NCBI GenBank assembly: GCA_949128115.1
Contig: OX421966.1
Location: forward strand, 62,059,416 to 62,123,415
DNA length: 64,000 bases
Reading direction: 5' to 3'
DNA from: Anaspis maculata
Taxonomy: Eukaryota; Arthropoda; Insecta; Coleoptera; Scraptiidae
A program made the position numbers and the translations under genes. This document shows positions 35,030 to 46,914 of this stretch, in pieces. Within the stretch, counting starts at the first letter, position 1. Each line of letters starts with the position of its first letter. The notes under the pieces are model-generated. The model did not search any database. It had not been told where the DNA came from and saw only the letters and a program-made list of their open reading frames with translations.

Positions 35030-35611
35030 AAATCTTGGCCAGGTTTTAATTGGAACGTTTGTCCAACGACTTTGGCGAAATCGAGTTTTTCAACTGGCAG
35101 ACTCCGTTCTCGGTGGGTTACTACCCATCCATGCAGTACCCCCAACGGTTTGGAGTTCCCAACAAGGCCACAGTTTGCTAAACTTTACGAATACTCTTAC
35201 AATTACGGCCAGAAATGGAGCTTCAAGAGCTATTACGGATACAGCTACACTTTTGTACAAGATTACGAACGCAGAATCCACGATGCCGTTGACAGCGGTT
35301 ACGTTTTCACTTTCAAAGGCGAGAAACGGGGATATTTACTCACGAAGGTTTCACGCAATTAGGCAATTTGATCGAAGGCAACCCCGACTCCCCCTACTAC
35401 AAGTACTACGGCGCCTTCCAAGTCTTCGCCCGCCACCTCCTGGGCTACTCTTACCAAGCCCTGGATCAGCGCAAGCTGTACCCATCCGCTCTGGAGCATT
35501 TCGAAACTTCAATGCGCGACCCAGCTTTCTACATGCTGTACAAGAAGCTCATCACTTACTTCTACAGGTACAAGTACCAACACGTCAAGCCTTACACCGA
35601 ATCCGATTTGT
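35028..35611 (+). pseudogene. Inverted hexamerin C fragment
   Basis: These 584 bp correspond to 40557-41140 of hexamerin C read in the opposite orientation, with very few base changes. The piece covers the middle of the large exon, from the LERLSNDFGEIEFF region through TSMRDPAFY to KPYTESDL. It has an extra C at about 35140-35144 (five instead of four) and a one-base loss near 35328, so the frame is broken twice. There is no promoter, intron or signal peptide. It is a recent, non-functional duplicate. Because it faces the other way, transcription from the minus-strand side would produce antisense to hexamerin C. Confidence 0.9.
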
Positions 35612-35689
35612 CAAGTGACACGTCAAGTGTGTTAAGTACCACTGAAGAAGCTTGAGATCAATCGTTTTCGTTTTTCTTGATCAATTGTA

Positions 35690-36681
35690 TCTTCATCACA
35701 ACCTTCTTGATTGTTCGCAAACTCCCACGTATGTGGAGGTTCGTAGAGCCAGCCTGGACCCTCCCACCAACGGGACTGCAATAGGTGTTTTGCTGCACAG
35801 CCTCTGGACAGAAGATCGGCTGGGTTCAGCGGTCAGGAATGTGGCGCCACGCATCTCTCGCACGCAGCGATCGTATCTCCTCAACTGTGTTCCAGACAAA
35901 AAACGCCTCATTCATCTCCACGTCATATCCATGTCAATGCGGTGCTGAAATCACTTCAAAAATAGCTCTCGAATTTTATTCCGGCAAAGATATCTTTTAT
36001 GCTATTATATAATCTAGTGCCGATCGTAGCTGCAAGAAATTTCAAACTGAGAGTCGTTAGCTTGTTAGCTTTTTGAGTGGAGCCACTCTTGCCCTAGCCT
36101 GTATTAGGCTGACACTCTACTTGGCCACCCTCAGAAATATAACGGCAGCCTGGCTTATTGCGTCGCAAAAAGTGTGCATACTGACGTTATCGATCTCCTG
36201 GAGATCATAAACCATCTAGATATTTTTATTTTGGTCAACAGAGGAATCTCTCACTTTCATTCAAGGAAAACGGACTTCGTCTCTTCGTCTACTTCCTCGC
36301 TCGCTTCCTCGTCCCAGGTTGTCCTTTTTTTGCCACATTTTTTGAAGCAGTAATTTTGGAGCTAGAGATGCCGGAGCAGTAAAACCGATGGGGTCCTACA
36401 CTTGGTGAGCAACCGGAGGGATCTGCCTTTTCGTCATCATTTCTGTGCCAAAAGAACATTCGTGTGTGAATGAACGCCAAAGTATCCTCGCTCCTTCTAT
36501 CCCACTACATTCCCTGAACCTTAGTGAGCGTAACGTCTTCCTCATGGCACTCGTTCATTCTGGATTCCCATCCTCGGAGTTCAAATTTTTCTTCTGTCAT
36601 AACCTGACTCGCCTCTTTCATGAACAAGTCAAGTTCTCTTTCATTACTTACGCTCGCCAGGCAATCAAGCTATCTCGATCT
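35690..36681 (-). pseudogene. BEL/Pao pol relic (reverse transcriptase to RNase H and linker)
   Basis: Going down the minus strand, degraded frames give: an RT-region block with FMKEASQVMTEEKFELRG (about 36640-36580); DPIGFTAPAS and KLLLQKMW (about 36395-36330); an RNase H block with FCDA, AAVIFLR, QARARVAPLKKLT (about 36170-36050); and a linker with RDAWRHIP, NPADLLSRGC, SRWWEGPGWLYEPP (about 35870-35735). Several stops and at least one frameshift break it. It is cut at 36682 by a foldback. No LTR is visible. Confidence 0.8.
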
Positions 36682-37536
36682 GGACAGGGAGCTGGTGCCT
36701 TAAAACTTACGTCATAAGGTACATGATTTTAACCCTGTAGGTCCAATGTGCATTGATAAAGTTGTTAAAAATTACTTTGTCTTACATGTCAGACCGGGGG
36801 CTTTAGGCTGGTATGAGCCTGTCAATTTTCGAAAAAATGGCAAAAAACTTATGTCATACGGTACATGAATAGAACCAACTGGATTTTGTGTGGAAACATT
36901 CCTTATCGAAAATATACTCGTGAGACAAAATTTTTGGGGGCTTTCGGTCCACACAAGTTTGGAAATTTTCAAAAAAGAACCAAAATTGATCAATTTTTCC
37001 ACAAGCGTTTTGTTGACTAAACCACTGAGTGTGATATATATTTGTAATCAGGATGAAAAACGGAATCGATCTCCATATTAAAATACAGGGTGTACGATTT
37101 GAGAAGAATTTTACGATGTTGCGATGTACCAGTGGAAATTTTTTAAGTCAGATTCGAAACCTGCGTAAAAAATCGTGTAAGAATTGTTTTTCATTCCTAA
37201 AATTATGTCAAATGAGAAGTTTTCAGGAGGAGGTAAATTTTGGCCTTTTTTGGAAATTTCAAACTTGTCTTATGGACCAAGAGCCCTCAAAAATGTTGTC
37301 TTATGACACGATTTTTGATTAGGAGGATGTTCCCACACAAAAGCCCGCTGGTTCCATTCATGTACCTTATGACATGAATTTTTGACATTTTTTGGAAATT
37401 GACAAGCCTATACCAGCCCAAAGCTCCTGGTCTGACATGTAAGACAGAGTAATTTTTAACAACCTTATCAACGCACATTAGACCTACACGGTTAAAATCA
37501 TGTACCTTATGACGTACGTTTTGAGGCACCCTGTCC
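36682..37536. mobile_element. Foldback element copy 2, uninterrupted, 855 bp
   Basis: The ends are GGACAGGGAGCTGGTGCC and GGCACCCTGTCC-type complement. The inverted arms share TACATGATTTTAACC, AGACCGGGGGCTTTAGG and GTACATGAAT blocks. It matches 5092-7228 along its whole length except for the piggyBac-like insertion there. It sits inside the BEL/Pao relic. Confidence 0.8.
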
Positions 37537-37559
37537 AATCGGCCGTATGTACCCCGTAG

Positions 37560-37833
37560 TAGGGCCGCTACGTGAAAAGTTACTGCACTTAATGTTAGAG
37601 CTATGAAATTTGGTACACTTCTTCAGGGAACTGTTTGGAACGATTCTGTTCGAGTTGCCCATTAAAATTAATGCTGCTTTCAAAATGGTGGCCGTTTTCC
37701 AAAATGGCGACTTTGAGATGTGAAAATGTCATATTCGCCCCATTGATTGTATACCGCAGGATGTCGATTTCCATACAAGCTCTGCCTTAACTGACGGTTA
37801 CCATAATAATCGTGACAGATGCTCAATTTTCTG
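37560..37833. repeat. Extra copy of a foldback arm unit
   Basis: This block repeats, in the same order, the ATGAAATTTGGTACAC-like, GGAACTGTTTGG, GGTGGCCGTTTTCC, GTCGATTTCCATA and GACAGATGCTCAAT blocks found in both arms of the neighbouring 37834-39117 element. It directly precedes that element's left end. Confidence 0.6.
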
Positions 37834-39117
37834 TATACAGGGTGTTCGCGAGAGGTGAAACCCTCCCCTCCACCAAAAGGTTCCCCATGGAGTTATTTCG
37901 AAAAAAGAAAAACTAGTTCTTTATAATTTTTCCTGTAGCTCTCGAATAGGTATGCTCATCATATATTTGTTTAACTCATGATGTACAGGGTGTTCAAAAA
38001 AAATTACAATTTTTGCGACAGCCTGTATATAATTATTGTATTCTATGTAGCTTCCTACGCTGATTACAGCACTGCTTGACACTCATAAGTTTCTCTTCAA
38101 ATAACCTCTAAAAAATGAATTAATCTCACTTGCGAGGATTGTATTCTAGGCAGCCAGGAGATCCACTACACTTCATGTTAAAGGTATGAAACTCGTCACA
38201 TTCCTGTGAGGAACTGTTTGAAACAATCCTGTCCGAGGTGCCAATCAAAATTATGACTGCGTCCAAAATGACGGTCGTTTTCCAATATGGCGGCTTACAT
38301 ATATGAGAATCTCGTATTAGTCCGATTATATCCCGTAGGATGTCGATTCTCATATTTTCAACTATTCTGAGATTATTGGTAAACACAGCTATCTTGACAG
38401 ATGCCTAATTTCCCATGTACAGTCATTTCAAATTGAAAGAAAGACAACGGCTATCAGGCTATCAGAAAGACGGCTATCAGCCCTTGAGACGGCGTTACTT
38501 TTTTATGGCATCTCGCGTAAACACCCTATACATGGGAGAATGAGCATCTGTCACGATTGTTGCGGTTACAGTCAGTTTCAGAATAGCTAAATCTATGAGA
38601 ATCGACATCCTGCAGGATTAAATAGAACGAATACGAGATTCTCACATATGTACGCCGCCATATTGGAAAACGACCGCCATTTTGTACCCAGCCATAATTT
38701 TGACTGGCACTTTGGACAGAATTGTTTCAAACAGTTCCCCAAAAGCAGTGTAGCAAGTTTCATACCTCTAACATGAAGTGTAGTGTATCTCCTGGCTGCC
38801 TAAAATACGGTCTTGGCAATTTGAATTTATCAATTTTTCAGAAATTATTTGGGGAGAAACCCACAAGTGTCAAACGTTTTTGTGATCAGCAAAAAAAGCT
38901 CCATAGACTACAATGATACATTACAGGGTGTCGCCAAAATTTGAAGAAAAAAAACAAATTCACACCCTGTATATTATGAGATACAGAAATATATATTGAA
39001 CACATTCGAGAACTACGGGAAAAACTATGAAGGATTAGTTTTTGTTTTTTCAAAATACCTCCAAGGAAAAGCGTTTGGTGGAGGAGAGGGTTTCACCTCA
39101 TGCGAACACCCTGTATA
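37834..39117. mobile_element. Nested foldback element, 1284 bp
   Basis: The ends are TATACAGGGTGTTCGCG and a near-complement ending CGAACACCCTGTATA. The next inner pair is GGTTTCACC with CCTCTCCTCCACC and its complement. Further inward, a second inverted pair (38100-38410 and 38520-38815) contains GGCAGCCAGGAGATCCACTA and GAATCGACATCC-type blocks. It is non-coding. Confidence 0.75.
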
Positions 39118-39292
39118 AAGAAAATTGATCATCTGTCACAATTACTGTAGTTACAATTACGTAGCGAAAATCGTCTCCTGGCTAATGCAGAACGCAGGTG
39201 GCTCTTCGCTAATTCTGTTAGGTAGTGGTGGCCACTAGAGAAAATGTTCCCCAAGCGCGGCGGTAGTAACGAAAATTGAATGAAAATTTATA

Positions 39293-39424
39293 GTGCTATT
39301 CTGTAAAAAATAACATTCCATAAACGCTCTGTAATGTAAAAAATCCTGTCGGCCATTGGCTGTTGCCTAGTCAATAACAGCGCAACAGAGCCTTTATGGA
39401 ATGTTATTTTTTAGAGAATCGCAC
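39293..39424. mobile_element. Hairpin MITE, 132 bp
   Basis: GTGCTATTCTGTAAAAAATA and TATTTTTTAGAGAATCGCAC-type ends extend into arms with ACATTCCATAAACGCTCTGT and its near-complement. It lies between the foldback cluster and the 3' end of hexamerin C. Confidence 0.75.
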
Positions 39425-39633
39425 CAGTAGTAGTGTGTAGTATAGTATCACAATCTTGATGGAATATTTTTACACAAAGCTTGAATTTTGTTGGGAACTC
39501 TGGACCGTGCACCGCTCCTGTCACGAAAAAGTTTTCGGTTGAAATACAGGCTTCGCTTTAGCAAAATGCAGCTTGCCAACGGAAAGACCAACTCGAATGA
39601 ACTATGAAGACCAACAAGTATGTATTTATAAAA

Positions 39634-39639
39634 TTTATT
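39634..39639 (-). terminator. AATAAA poly(A) signal of hexamerin C
   Basis: AATAAA on the minus strand about 108 bp beyond the TGA stop of hexamerin C. Confidence 0.6.
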
Positions 39640-39746
39640 CATAAAGCGTATGTCATAGCCTGTCCAACCTTATTCTATTAAGTACCTATCGTACAGTAAT
39701 TGAGTAACTATCCTTTACAAAAAAAAAAGAAAGATTTCATATAAAC

Positions 39747-42136
39747 TCAGTGTTTGACCACATTAGCTTGGTCGTAATCCCTGTGGTAGACCTTGGCATC
39801 GTAGAAATAGCCGTTGGGCATGTCGTAGAACATCTTTTCGAAGTAAATCGGCTTGTCGAATGGATATCCCATTGGGTAAGCGTCGACGTATTGGTTGAAA
39901 GAACCGACGAAGAAGTCTTCATATTTGGGTTTGTAGTCGGAGTACTTGCTGACAATGACGAAGAACTGATAGGGAACACCGTCAAAGCTACCTTTAGGCA
40001 GCATGAACCTGGAACAATAAATTTCAATCAAACAATCTGATTTGATTGCCAGTTCAAAAAGAATTGGCATACCTTTGTGGGAAACCAAAGAAGAATTGGT
40101 CGCCGTAAAACGAAAACTTTTCGCTCTTGTCGTAGACTCCGAAAGCCTTCTGGTACAGTTCGTAGTAAGAAGTCCTGTCGTGCATGTAGTTGTAGATTTC
40201 TTTCGAGTCGCGCACGATGGTGTTCTGGCCGGATTTCAGTTCGTACTCGAAATGGTCGAACTGAACGAAGTTCATGTAGTTCTCGGTCAAATTGATGTAA
40301 CGGCCGTACTCGTCGTATTTGGGTCCCATGTAGACGTGAACGGAAGCCTTGGCTTCCTTATCAGACTTGACGTAGATCTTGTACGAGAAAGGTTTGTGGT
40401 TGAGACGTTCCTGTTTGGCGTAGACTTTGAACTGGTTGCTGTTGTATTCTTCGGGGGTGACGTAAACGGCGTTGCTCAAGTCAGCGTGGAAATCGTAGTC
40501 GAAATACGTTACCAAGCGGTCGAATTCGACTTTTTCGATGTCGACACCTTGGTAGTACAAATCGGATTCGGTGTAAGGCTTGACGTGTTGGTACTTGTAC
40601 CTGTAGAAGTAAGTGATGAGCTTCTTGTAAAGCATGTAGAAAGCTGGGTCGCGCATTGAAGTTTCGAAATGCTCCAGAGCGGATGGGTACAGCTTGTGCT
40701 GATCCAGGGCTTGGTAAGAGTAGCCCAGGAGGTGGCGGGCGAAGACTTGGAAGGCGCCGTAGTACTTGTAGTAGGGGGAGTCGGGGTTGCCTTCGATCAA
40801 ATTGCCTAATTGCTTGAAACCTTCGTGAGAGAATATCCCCAGTTTCTCGCCTTTAGAAGTAAAAACGTAACCGCTGTCGACGGCATCGTGGATCCTGCGT
40901 TCGTAATCTTGTACAAAAGTGTAGCTGTATCCGTAATAGCTCTTGAAGCTCCATTTCTGGCCGTAATTGTAAAAGTATTCGTAAAGTTTAGCGAACTGCG
41001 GCCTTGTTGGGAACTCCAAACCGTTGGGGTACTGCATGGATGGGTAGTAACCCACCGGGAACGGAGTCTGCCAGTTGAAAAACTCGATTTCGCCAAAGTC
41101 GTTGGACAAACGTTCCAGGTAAAACCTGGCCAAGATTTGCTGGTACATGTAGTAGAACAGCTCGCCGCGGTGGTCGAATTTCAATTTGAACTCTTCGCCG
41201 TCCATCCAGAAGGGATAGTACAGGTTGTAGTAGTAGTAAAACGAGTTGACCTCGACGTCTTCCATGAAGTACGCCATGGACTGTTCAGGGTGCAGGTTCA
41301 AGTAGTGGCCAGAGTAGTTGGCATATACGTACTGCTGGTTGTAATCGTTCGATTTGCCGTCGTACATCTGCTTGTAGTACTGGGCTTTTTCGATCACTTC
41401 GCTGCTATAGAAGTAGAAAGGGTAGATTTCGTAGATTGGCGGCAGAACGATGAAGTAGGTGTCGGGTCTGTGGATCAGAGCGACCGAGAAGGAGTACAAG
41501 AACAGGCCTTCGTTCAAGTAGTGACGAGCCCATATTGCGGTTTCGTAAAGAGTCTTGAAGTCTTTGGCGTAGTAGAACAGCTTGAACAGAGCGATGGCTT
41601 GTTCCATGTGCTCTTCGTAGAAGATTGAAAAGATCTCGCCTTTCTGCAAGTAGCTGTCGTACTTGTAGTACTTGTAGAGATCGTCTACAACTTCTGGCTT
41701 CTGTAAGAATAGAAAGAGTTCATTCTTCGATCAATTCTTCTAAATAATAAATAATGTTTACATATAATTGGTCTTTATGAGATGAACGGAAGTCTGAGAC
41801 TAGGTTTTTTGTGAAAGTACAGTTTAGATTTCTGTTACATGATTGAACTGGAGCTAAAAAGAAGGCTAAGATCTGAGGAAAATGCTTACAGTATACAGTC
41901 CTTTGTTCTCGTAAAATTTGTACTTCTGGGCAATGTCCATGTGCTCTTTGTAGTAATCGGGTTGGTTGACGTACTTGAACAGCTGGAAGATGTCCTTTTG
42001 CCATTTGGCATGCTGGCTTGTATCTAAACAAAATTTTGGTTTTATGGCAGAAAATTAAAGCATTAAAATGCTTACCAACTGCAAAAGCCTGCGTGCCACA
42101 AAGGGCCACAAGTGCTGCCACCAGTACGAATCTCAT
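39747..42136 (-). CDS. Hexamerin C (arylphorin-type storage protein)
   Basis: Four exons: 42136-42076, 42023-41890, 41700-40073 and 40008-39747, giving 694 aa. Introns of 52, 189 and 64 bp have phases 1, 0 and 2. The signal peptide is MRFVLVAALVALCGTQAFA. YFMEDVEVN begins at residue 209, with a FYYYYN stretch where oxygen-carrying hemocyanins have copper-binding histidines. NYS is at Asn193 and TSMRDPAFY at about residue 412. The last exon encodes the conserved GYPMGYPFDKP block and ends NVVKH. Its central exon is the source of the inverted fragment at 35028-35611. Function inferred from the family is a secreted amino-acid reserve. It is the most compact gene of the four. Confidence 0.95.
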
Positions 42137-42196
42137 GATCGTTCTCTAGCACGGTTCTTGTGATGAGAATACTTTCATAAAAAAATCGGTCCGACT

Positions 42197-42203
42197 TTTT
42201 ATA
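42197..42203 (-). promoter_or_regulatory. TATA box of hexamerin C
   Basis: TATAAAAAG on the minus strand, starting 67 bp upstream of the ATG. No clear TCAGT initiator follows. Confidence 0.7.
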
Positions 42204-43908
42204 CGGATTCATTTGTTACCCAGCGATTGACCTTTGTCGATAAAAATGCGCTAATTCTCGGTGCGCTTTAGATTACTGCCGCCTCTGCTCGTATTTGCTC
42301 GAGATGCAAGTATGCAGATTGCAAAGTCTCAGTGTTTTAGGTTTCGAATCGTTACACAATTTTAGAGACAGTCAGCGGAGGCAGGTAGGTTAGCTCTAGA
42401 TTGTTTAGTAAGTTAGGATGTTGGAATCGAAGCTCTTCAAAGTAGCGGCACAGGAGCTTGCTGATGACAGTGCTGCAAGCTGCAGTAATTATTCATGTAA
42501 TGAGATCGCGGAGATTTGAAGGGTGGCGGCTATCTTGAATGGATGTGCTGCGGTTAATTTCAATTAGGAAACAATTTCCAAAGACGCATTTATTTCGTTG
42601 ATGATAGCACGGATCACCTCTATGCTACGTGAGTTTGAGGTAACCGTTCCCCATTTCACAAATATTGATTCAAGTTTTTATTCTCCTACAGAACTGGTAG
42701 TTCGTTGATAATAAATGATTTGATAACTTCGATTCCAGCTTCGTTATGATATACTAGAACTAGTGTCATAATGGACGCTTTTGTGAAACTCTTCCCGAGA
42801 ACATCCGGTTTCGTGTGGCCGTGACCGGTAACACATTTTCAACGTTAAAGCACTGCTGCCAAATTGAAGTGAACGTGTCACCGATTTTTTGGCTATATTT
42901 GCTGCTTATTACGTGAAGAAGACTGAGGCTAGAGCTAGACAATTTTGTCTGCAAATCAGCAAAATATAAGCCTCGATATAGGCTGAAGATCAAGTGTCAA
43001 AACGTGAAGTTGGCCATAGTGATCAGTGACCAAAATAACTAAGTCAATGTGACACATTACAGTCAATTTTTTGACCTTTTAAAATTTCAAGCACGGATTT
43101 TTCGGAGAAGTGCAATTTATTTTGAACTCTGTGTTTGCTATTCTATTAAGACAGATGTACCTACTCGAGAACTTCACAAATTAACTGCAATTTGGCCTTC
43201 ACTTGGATAAATTTCGAATTCAAATGTAAAACATTGAGGGCTATTTATCAACATTACCAACACATACAAATCCCAAATGCACCTATTTCCTAAAGCCTCA
43301 GCAAAGATTTCCAGAGTTTTTCGAAAGCTTCGAAGAAAAAATTTCCAAATTATTTCAGATTTTTCAAAGTAGAAAAAAGTTGCACTGCACTCATTTGATA
43401 AGACGTAGGTACTTAATGTAGCACTTGTTTCTTTCAGGCTAAACACCTCACCTGTACTAGACAGAAGTCGAAAAAATGGGACTAGTTTTCGTCGTTCTAA
43501 CCATTGTTTTTTTTTTAATTTTCTATTGTTGTCACACGATATTTGTATGATTTCTTTGATAGATGCCAGCAGGAGACTTGGCGGTGCTCTCGAAAACTAT
43601 AAACAGATAACAGATTCAAAACAAGGTTGCATTTAAACAATGATAAGTTTTTTAAAATTATATTGAGACTTCTAACAATTATCTAAATTTACGTAATGTT
43701 TACGAATCCTTAAAAATTAGGCAATCAAGCAAAAAATGTTTCGTTAAAGTAGGAAGATATCGATCTGAATACCTATGTGTGATTTATTTGGTGAACAAAA
43801 AAGAACTGTTTCAAATGCAACGTATTTGACCTGACCAATTGCCAATTTTCGAAAGTTAACCGCCATTTCGGACAAAAGGTCTAACGTCTAAATGACCAAA
43901 ACATGATA
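42204..43908. other. Spacer upstream of hexamerin C
   Basis: No gene, RNA or bounded repeat was recognised. Small open frames on both strands lack domains. It may hold cis-regulatory DNA of hexamerin C, but nothing specific can be shown. Confidence 0.45.
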
Positions 43909-46326
43909 GTACAGGCCAGTTAGAATAAAAATTGGCTGAACCTGGAAATTTCAAATAACAAGATGAAATTTTGGGGATATGTTCAGGGAGCTACTAGAAA
44001 CAAACCCTGAAAAGTCCCAAAAAATCCCACTTGGGCAAACGCCGCCATCTTGATTTTTAGCATGACCTCAACTTTTTATCAGTTTTTACAGTCTTCTTTT
44101 TATTTTTCGTTACAACCAAGTATAAATAGGGCAAAAAAGTTTCCTCTAGTTGATGCGCCGGCATCTCGCAACGGGACAATCCGCATAGTATGATGCGTAT
44201 ACTCCTCTCCATCTTCAGCATATTGGTGAGTTTCGTCATCTTCATCTACCTCCGTTTGTACCCTTAGTGCCGAAACCATACTCATTATCGAACAATGCAA
44301 ACTGCTTCTGCGACACTTACACTGAAGTGTTTTGTATTCTGTCTTGCAATTGCATGAAATAATTAGATGCAATTTTTATGGCCCCGATTGTTCTTGATTC
44401 GATGTTTTGGGCTTGTATTTCCCATTCAAGTTGTTATTGGGTTCCAGAGATTTCCTTTGCTCATGATGGCTAATACGCTTTTTGAAAGAATGAATTACAT
44501 CAAACATTCTTGTGCTCCACATTTTACCAAGTCAGTCCACCAAAATTTTTATAATCAATGAAGAGGTTTGTTCCTGGCATCTGTAGCGGGCCAAACTGAA
44601 TTTGTACCATTTCTGTGCAAAAATTGCAAAAATTTAAAGGGGTTTGGTGTCATCGAATGCTTGGAAAAGGTACATTACCACCTCGATTACCACAAGATGT
44701 GCGATTTCACCTGGAAATAATTTGAGGAGATTTGGTGTTGGCAATGTTAACTGCAATGCTGCGCAAATTTGGTAAGATGTAGGTATACAATCGACGTAGA
44801 GAGAACGTTAAAGACTTAAAACATTCTAAGTTGAACTTTTCGTGGTTGTTACACTTCTCCTTCCTATATACAGGGGCTGTAGGGTTGACACCGATGGCTA
44901 CACTTCTGAATTGAAGGAGTATTATTTCAAACAATCACTGTGCCAAGTGTCATGTTCTAACCATAAAGTGTAGGGTGCTTTCGCCTACTGCCCTGATCAA
45001 GGTCTAAATATAGTTGAAATTCCATTTCTCCAAGCTAGAACGTCTTTCATGCCACAGGTGGACACATCTCACCAAGTTTTCTTAGCATCACAGTTAACAC
45101 CAAATTGCATCAAATCATTCCCATGCCAATTCGCACCTCCCGTGACAATAGATTTTTCTCAAAACGCATTCGATAACGACGAAACCTTATATATTTTTGC
45201 AATTTTCACATTGGCATGGACAAAGGTCTTCAGTGATGATGATAAATTTTTGTGACTCACTTGACAAAATGTGAGGCATAAAAATGCCTAACGTAATAAT
45301 TATCTCTTTCGAAAACCACCTTAGCCATCATGAGCAGAGAAAGTCTGTAGAGCCAAGAACAACTCGAATGACAATGTTTACAAGGCAGCAGTTCTCAGTC
45401 TTGAGATTACTGTTTTTGTAGAAAAATGATTACACCTCACCAACCTTATAATTACCAGTCACTTCCTTAATTATTTTGTGAATAGTGAACGTAAGATGGT
45501 TCTCGGGAGGAGGAAAAAAGGTGAATGTGTTTTTTCTGGAGATAGTAGGCCTAGGCACTGGCTACCGATCATTTTCAATTTGTTACACTATTGAATGAAG
45601 TACTATGATGTTTTACTCCTATACTTTGGAGATTCACTGATTTATCTACTTGAGAATTAAGTTTTCATGGAAAAAAAAAACAGTTTTTTCAGGATATTTC
45701 AGAAACGCTTCAGTACATCTGGAATGGTTCGATGAAGCTTCGATTCATTTGCATGAACAGAAGGCTATGTATGCCCGTTTACGCGACTTTACCTTTTACG
45801 GTTCATGAGTTACATTTTTTCTTCTTCCTTTTTCTTTTTCACCCTGTATACAGAGCTCCATGTCTCTCGCCGATGGCTACACTTCTGAATTGGAAGATTA
45901 TAATCTATACAACAACTGTATGCCAAGTGGCATGTTTTTATCATAAAATGCAGGGTGCTTCCGTCTAACATCCGGGCTATTTTAACAAGATCTACAATTT
46001 TCATATTTGGTAATTTTTGTGTGTTGACATTGTGATTTTGAGTTGAATTAATGATTTCTGGATTTTGAGTTACGGTTATCCACCCTAAAAAATCTCTGGA
46101 GGAGTATAAAATCATGAAAAACGGGTCACTGTGATGTTTTGTTGATGAATAGGCGGCTAAGAGCAGAAAAAAATGAAAGTAGTATGAAAAATCAAGATAT
46201 CGGCGTTTGCCCAAATGGGATTTCTGGGGACTTTTGAGGGTTTGTTTCTAGTGAGTCTATGAAGATACCCTTCAAATTTCAGCTCGTTATTTGAAATTTC
46301 CGGGTAGATATCTTATTGGCCTGTAC
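43909..46326. mobile_element. TA-flanked inverted-repeat transposon, copy 2 (GTACAGGCC family)
   Basis: The ends are GTACAGGCC and complement, each flanked by TA. This copy is inverted relative to 12776-14620 and is about 570 bp longer. On the minus strand at about 44360-44220 it encodes a cysteine-rich stretch (CNCKTEYKTLQCKC, then RRSSLHCS) followed by an acidic EVDEDDETH stretch, broken by stops. Joined with the CGFCTGYGCSN remnant in copy 1, this suggests a cysteine-rich C-terminal tail of a transposon protein. I do not recognise the family with certainty. Duplicated GATGGCTACACTTCTGAATT blocks at about 44890 and 45870 suggest an internal duplication. Confidence 0.7.
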
Positions 46327-46914
46327 TATGAGTCGGATCGAGTCGGGATGGTCGAAATTTCTGGAATTACTGACCCGAGGTAAGACCAATTGCCAATAAT
46401 TGTCGAAATTGGCCGCCATTTTGGAAAAAGGGCTTCAATAACGAATTCCATGATCATGATCACTATGCTGGGCAAAATTTCTTCTTATGGTCCGTAGTGT
46501 CCGACTAGGGATATTTGGCCTAGCGGGCAAGCTATTGTCGGGTCTCCAGAGTTGTCAAAGAAAACAAATTTTAGGGGGCGGGCCCAGTTTAAAAACGCGC
46601 TGCATACAAAAACAGTGGTCTTTGGGAAGGAGAAAATTTCCAGGTTTTTGGGCGATTTCCACTTTTTTTTTGTACAAAGACGTACCTAATTGACTGAATC
46701 GACCATCCAGCCAACAAAAACTTTTTTTTTCTAGCTCGAGTTTCTTTGATCTACTCTTATGCACAGGTTTACAAGGTTTCATAATATATAATTGAGCTTT
46801 ATTCACCCTGCAGGTTTGCGCTTCTGGTTATTTACATCTGATAAATTCCCATTAATTGTTGATGCACAAAATATTTTGTATTCACTGGCACAATAAATGG
46901 TCACTAAATCTGTT
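46327..46914. other. Unassigned spacer
   Basis: No gene was recognised. Frames of 68-83 codons here have no domain or composition support. Confidence 0.4.
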
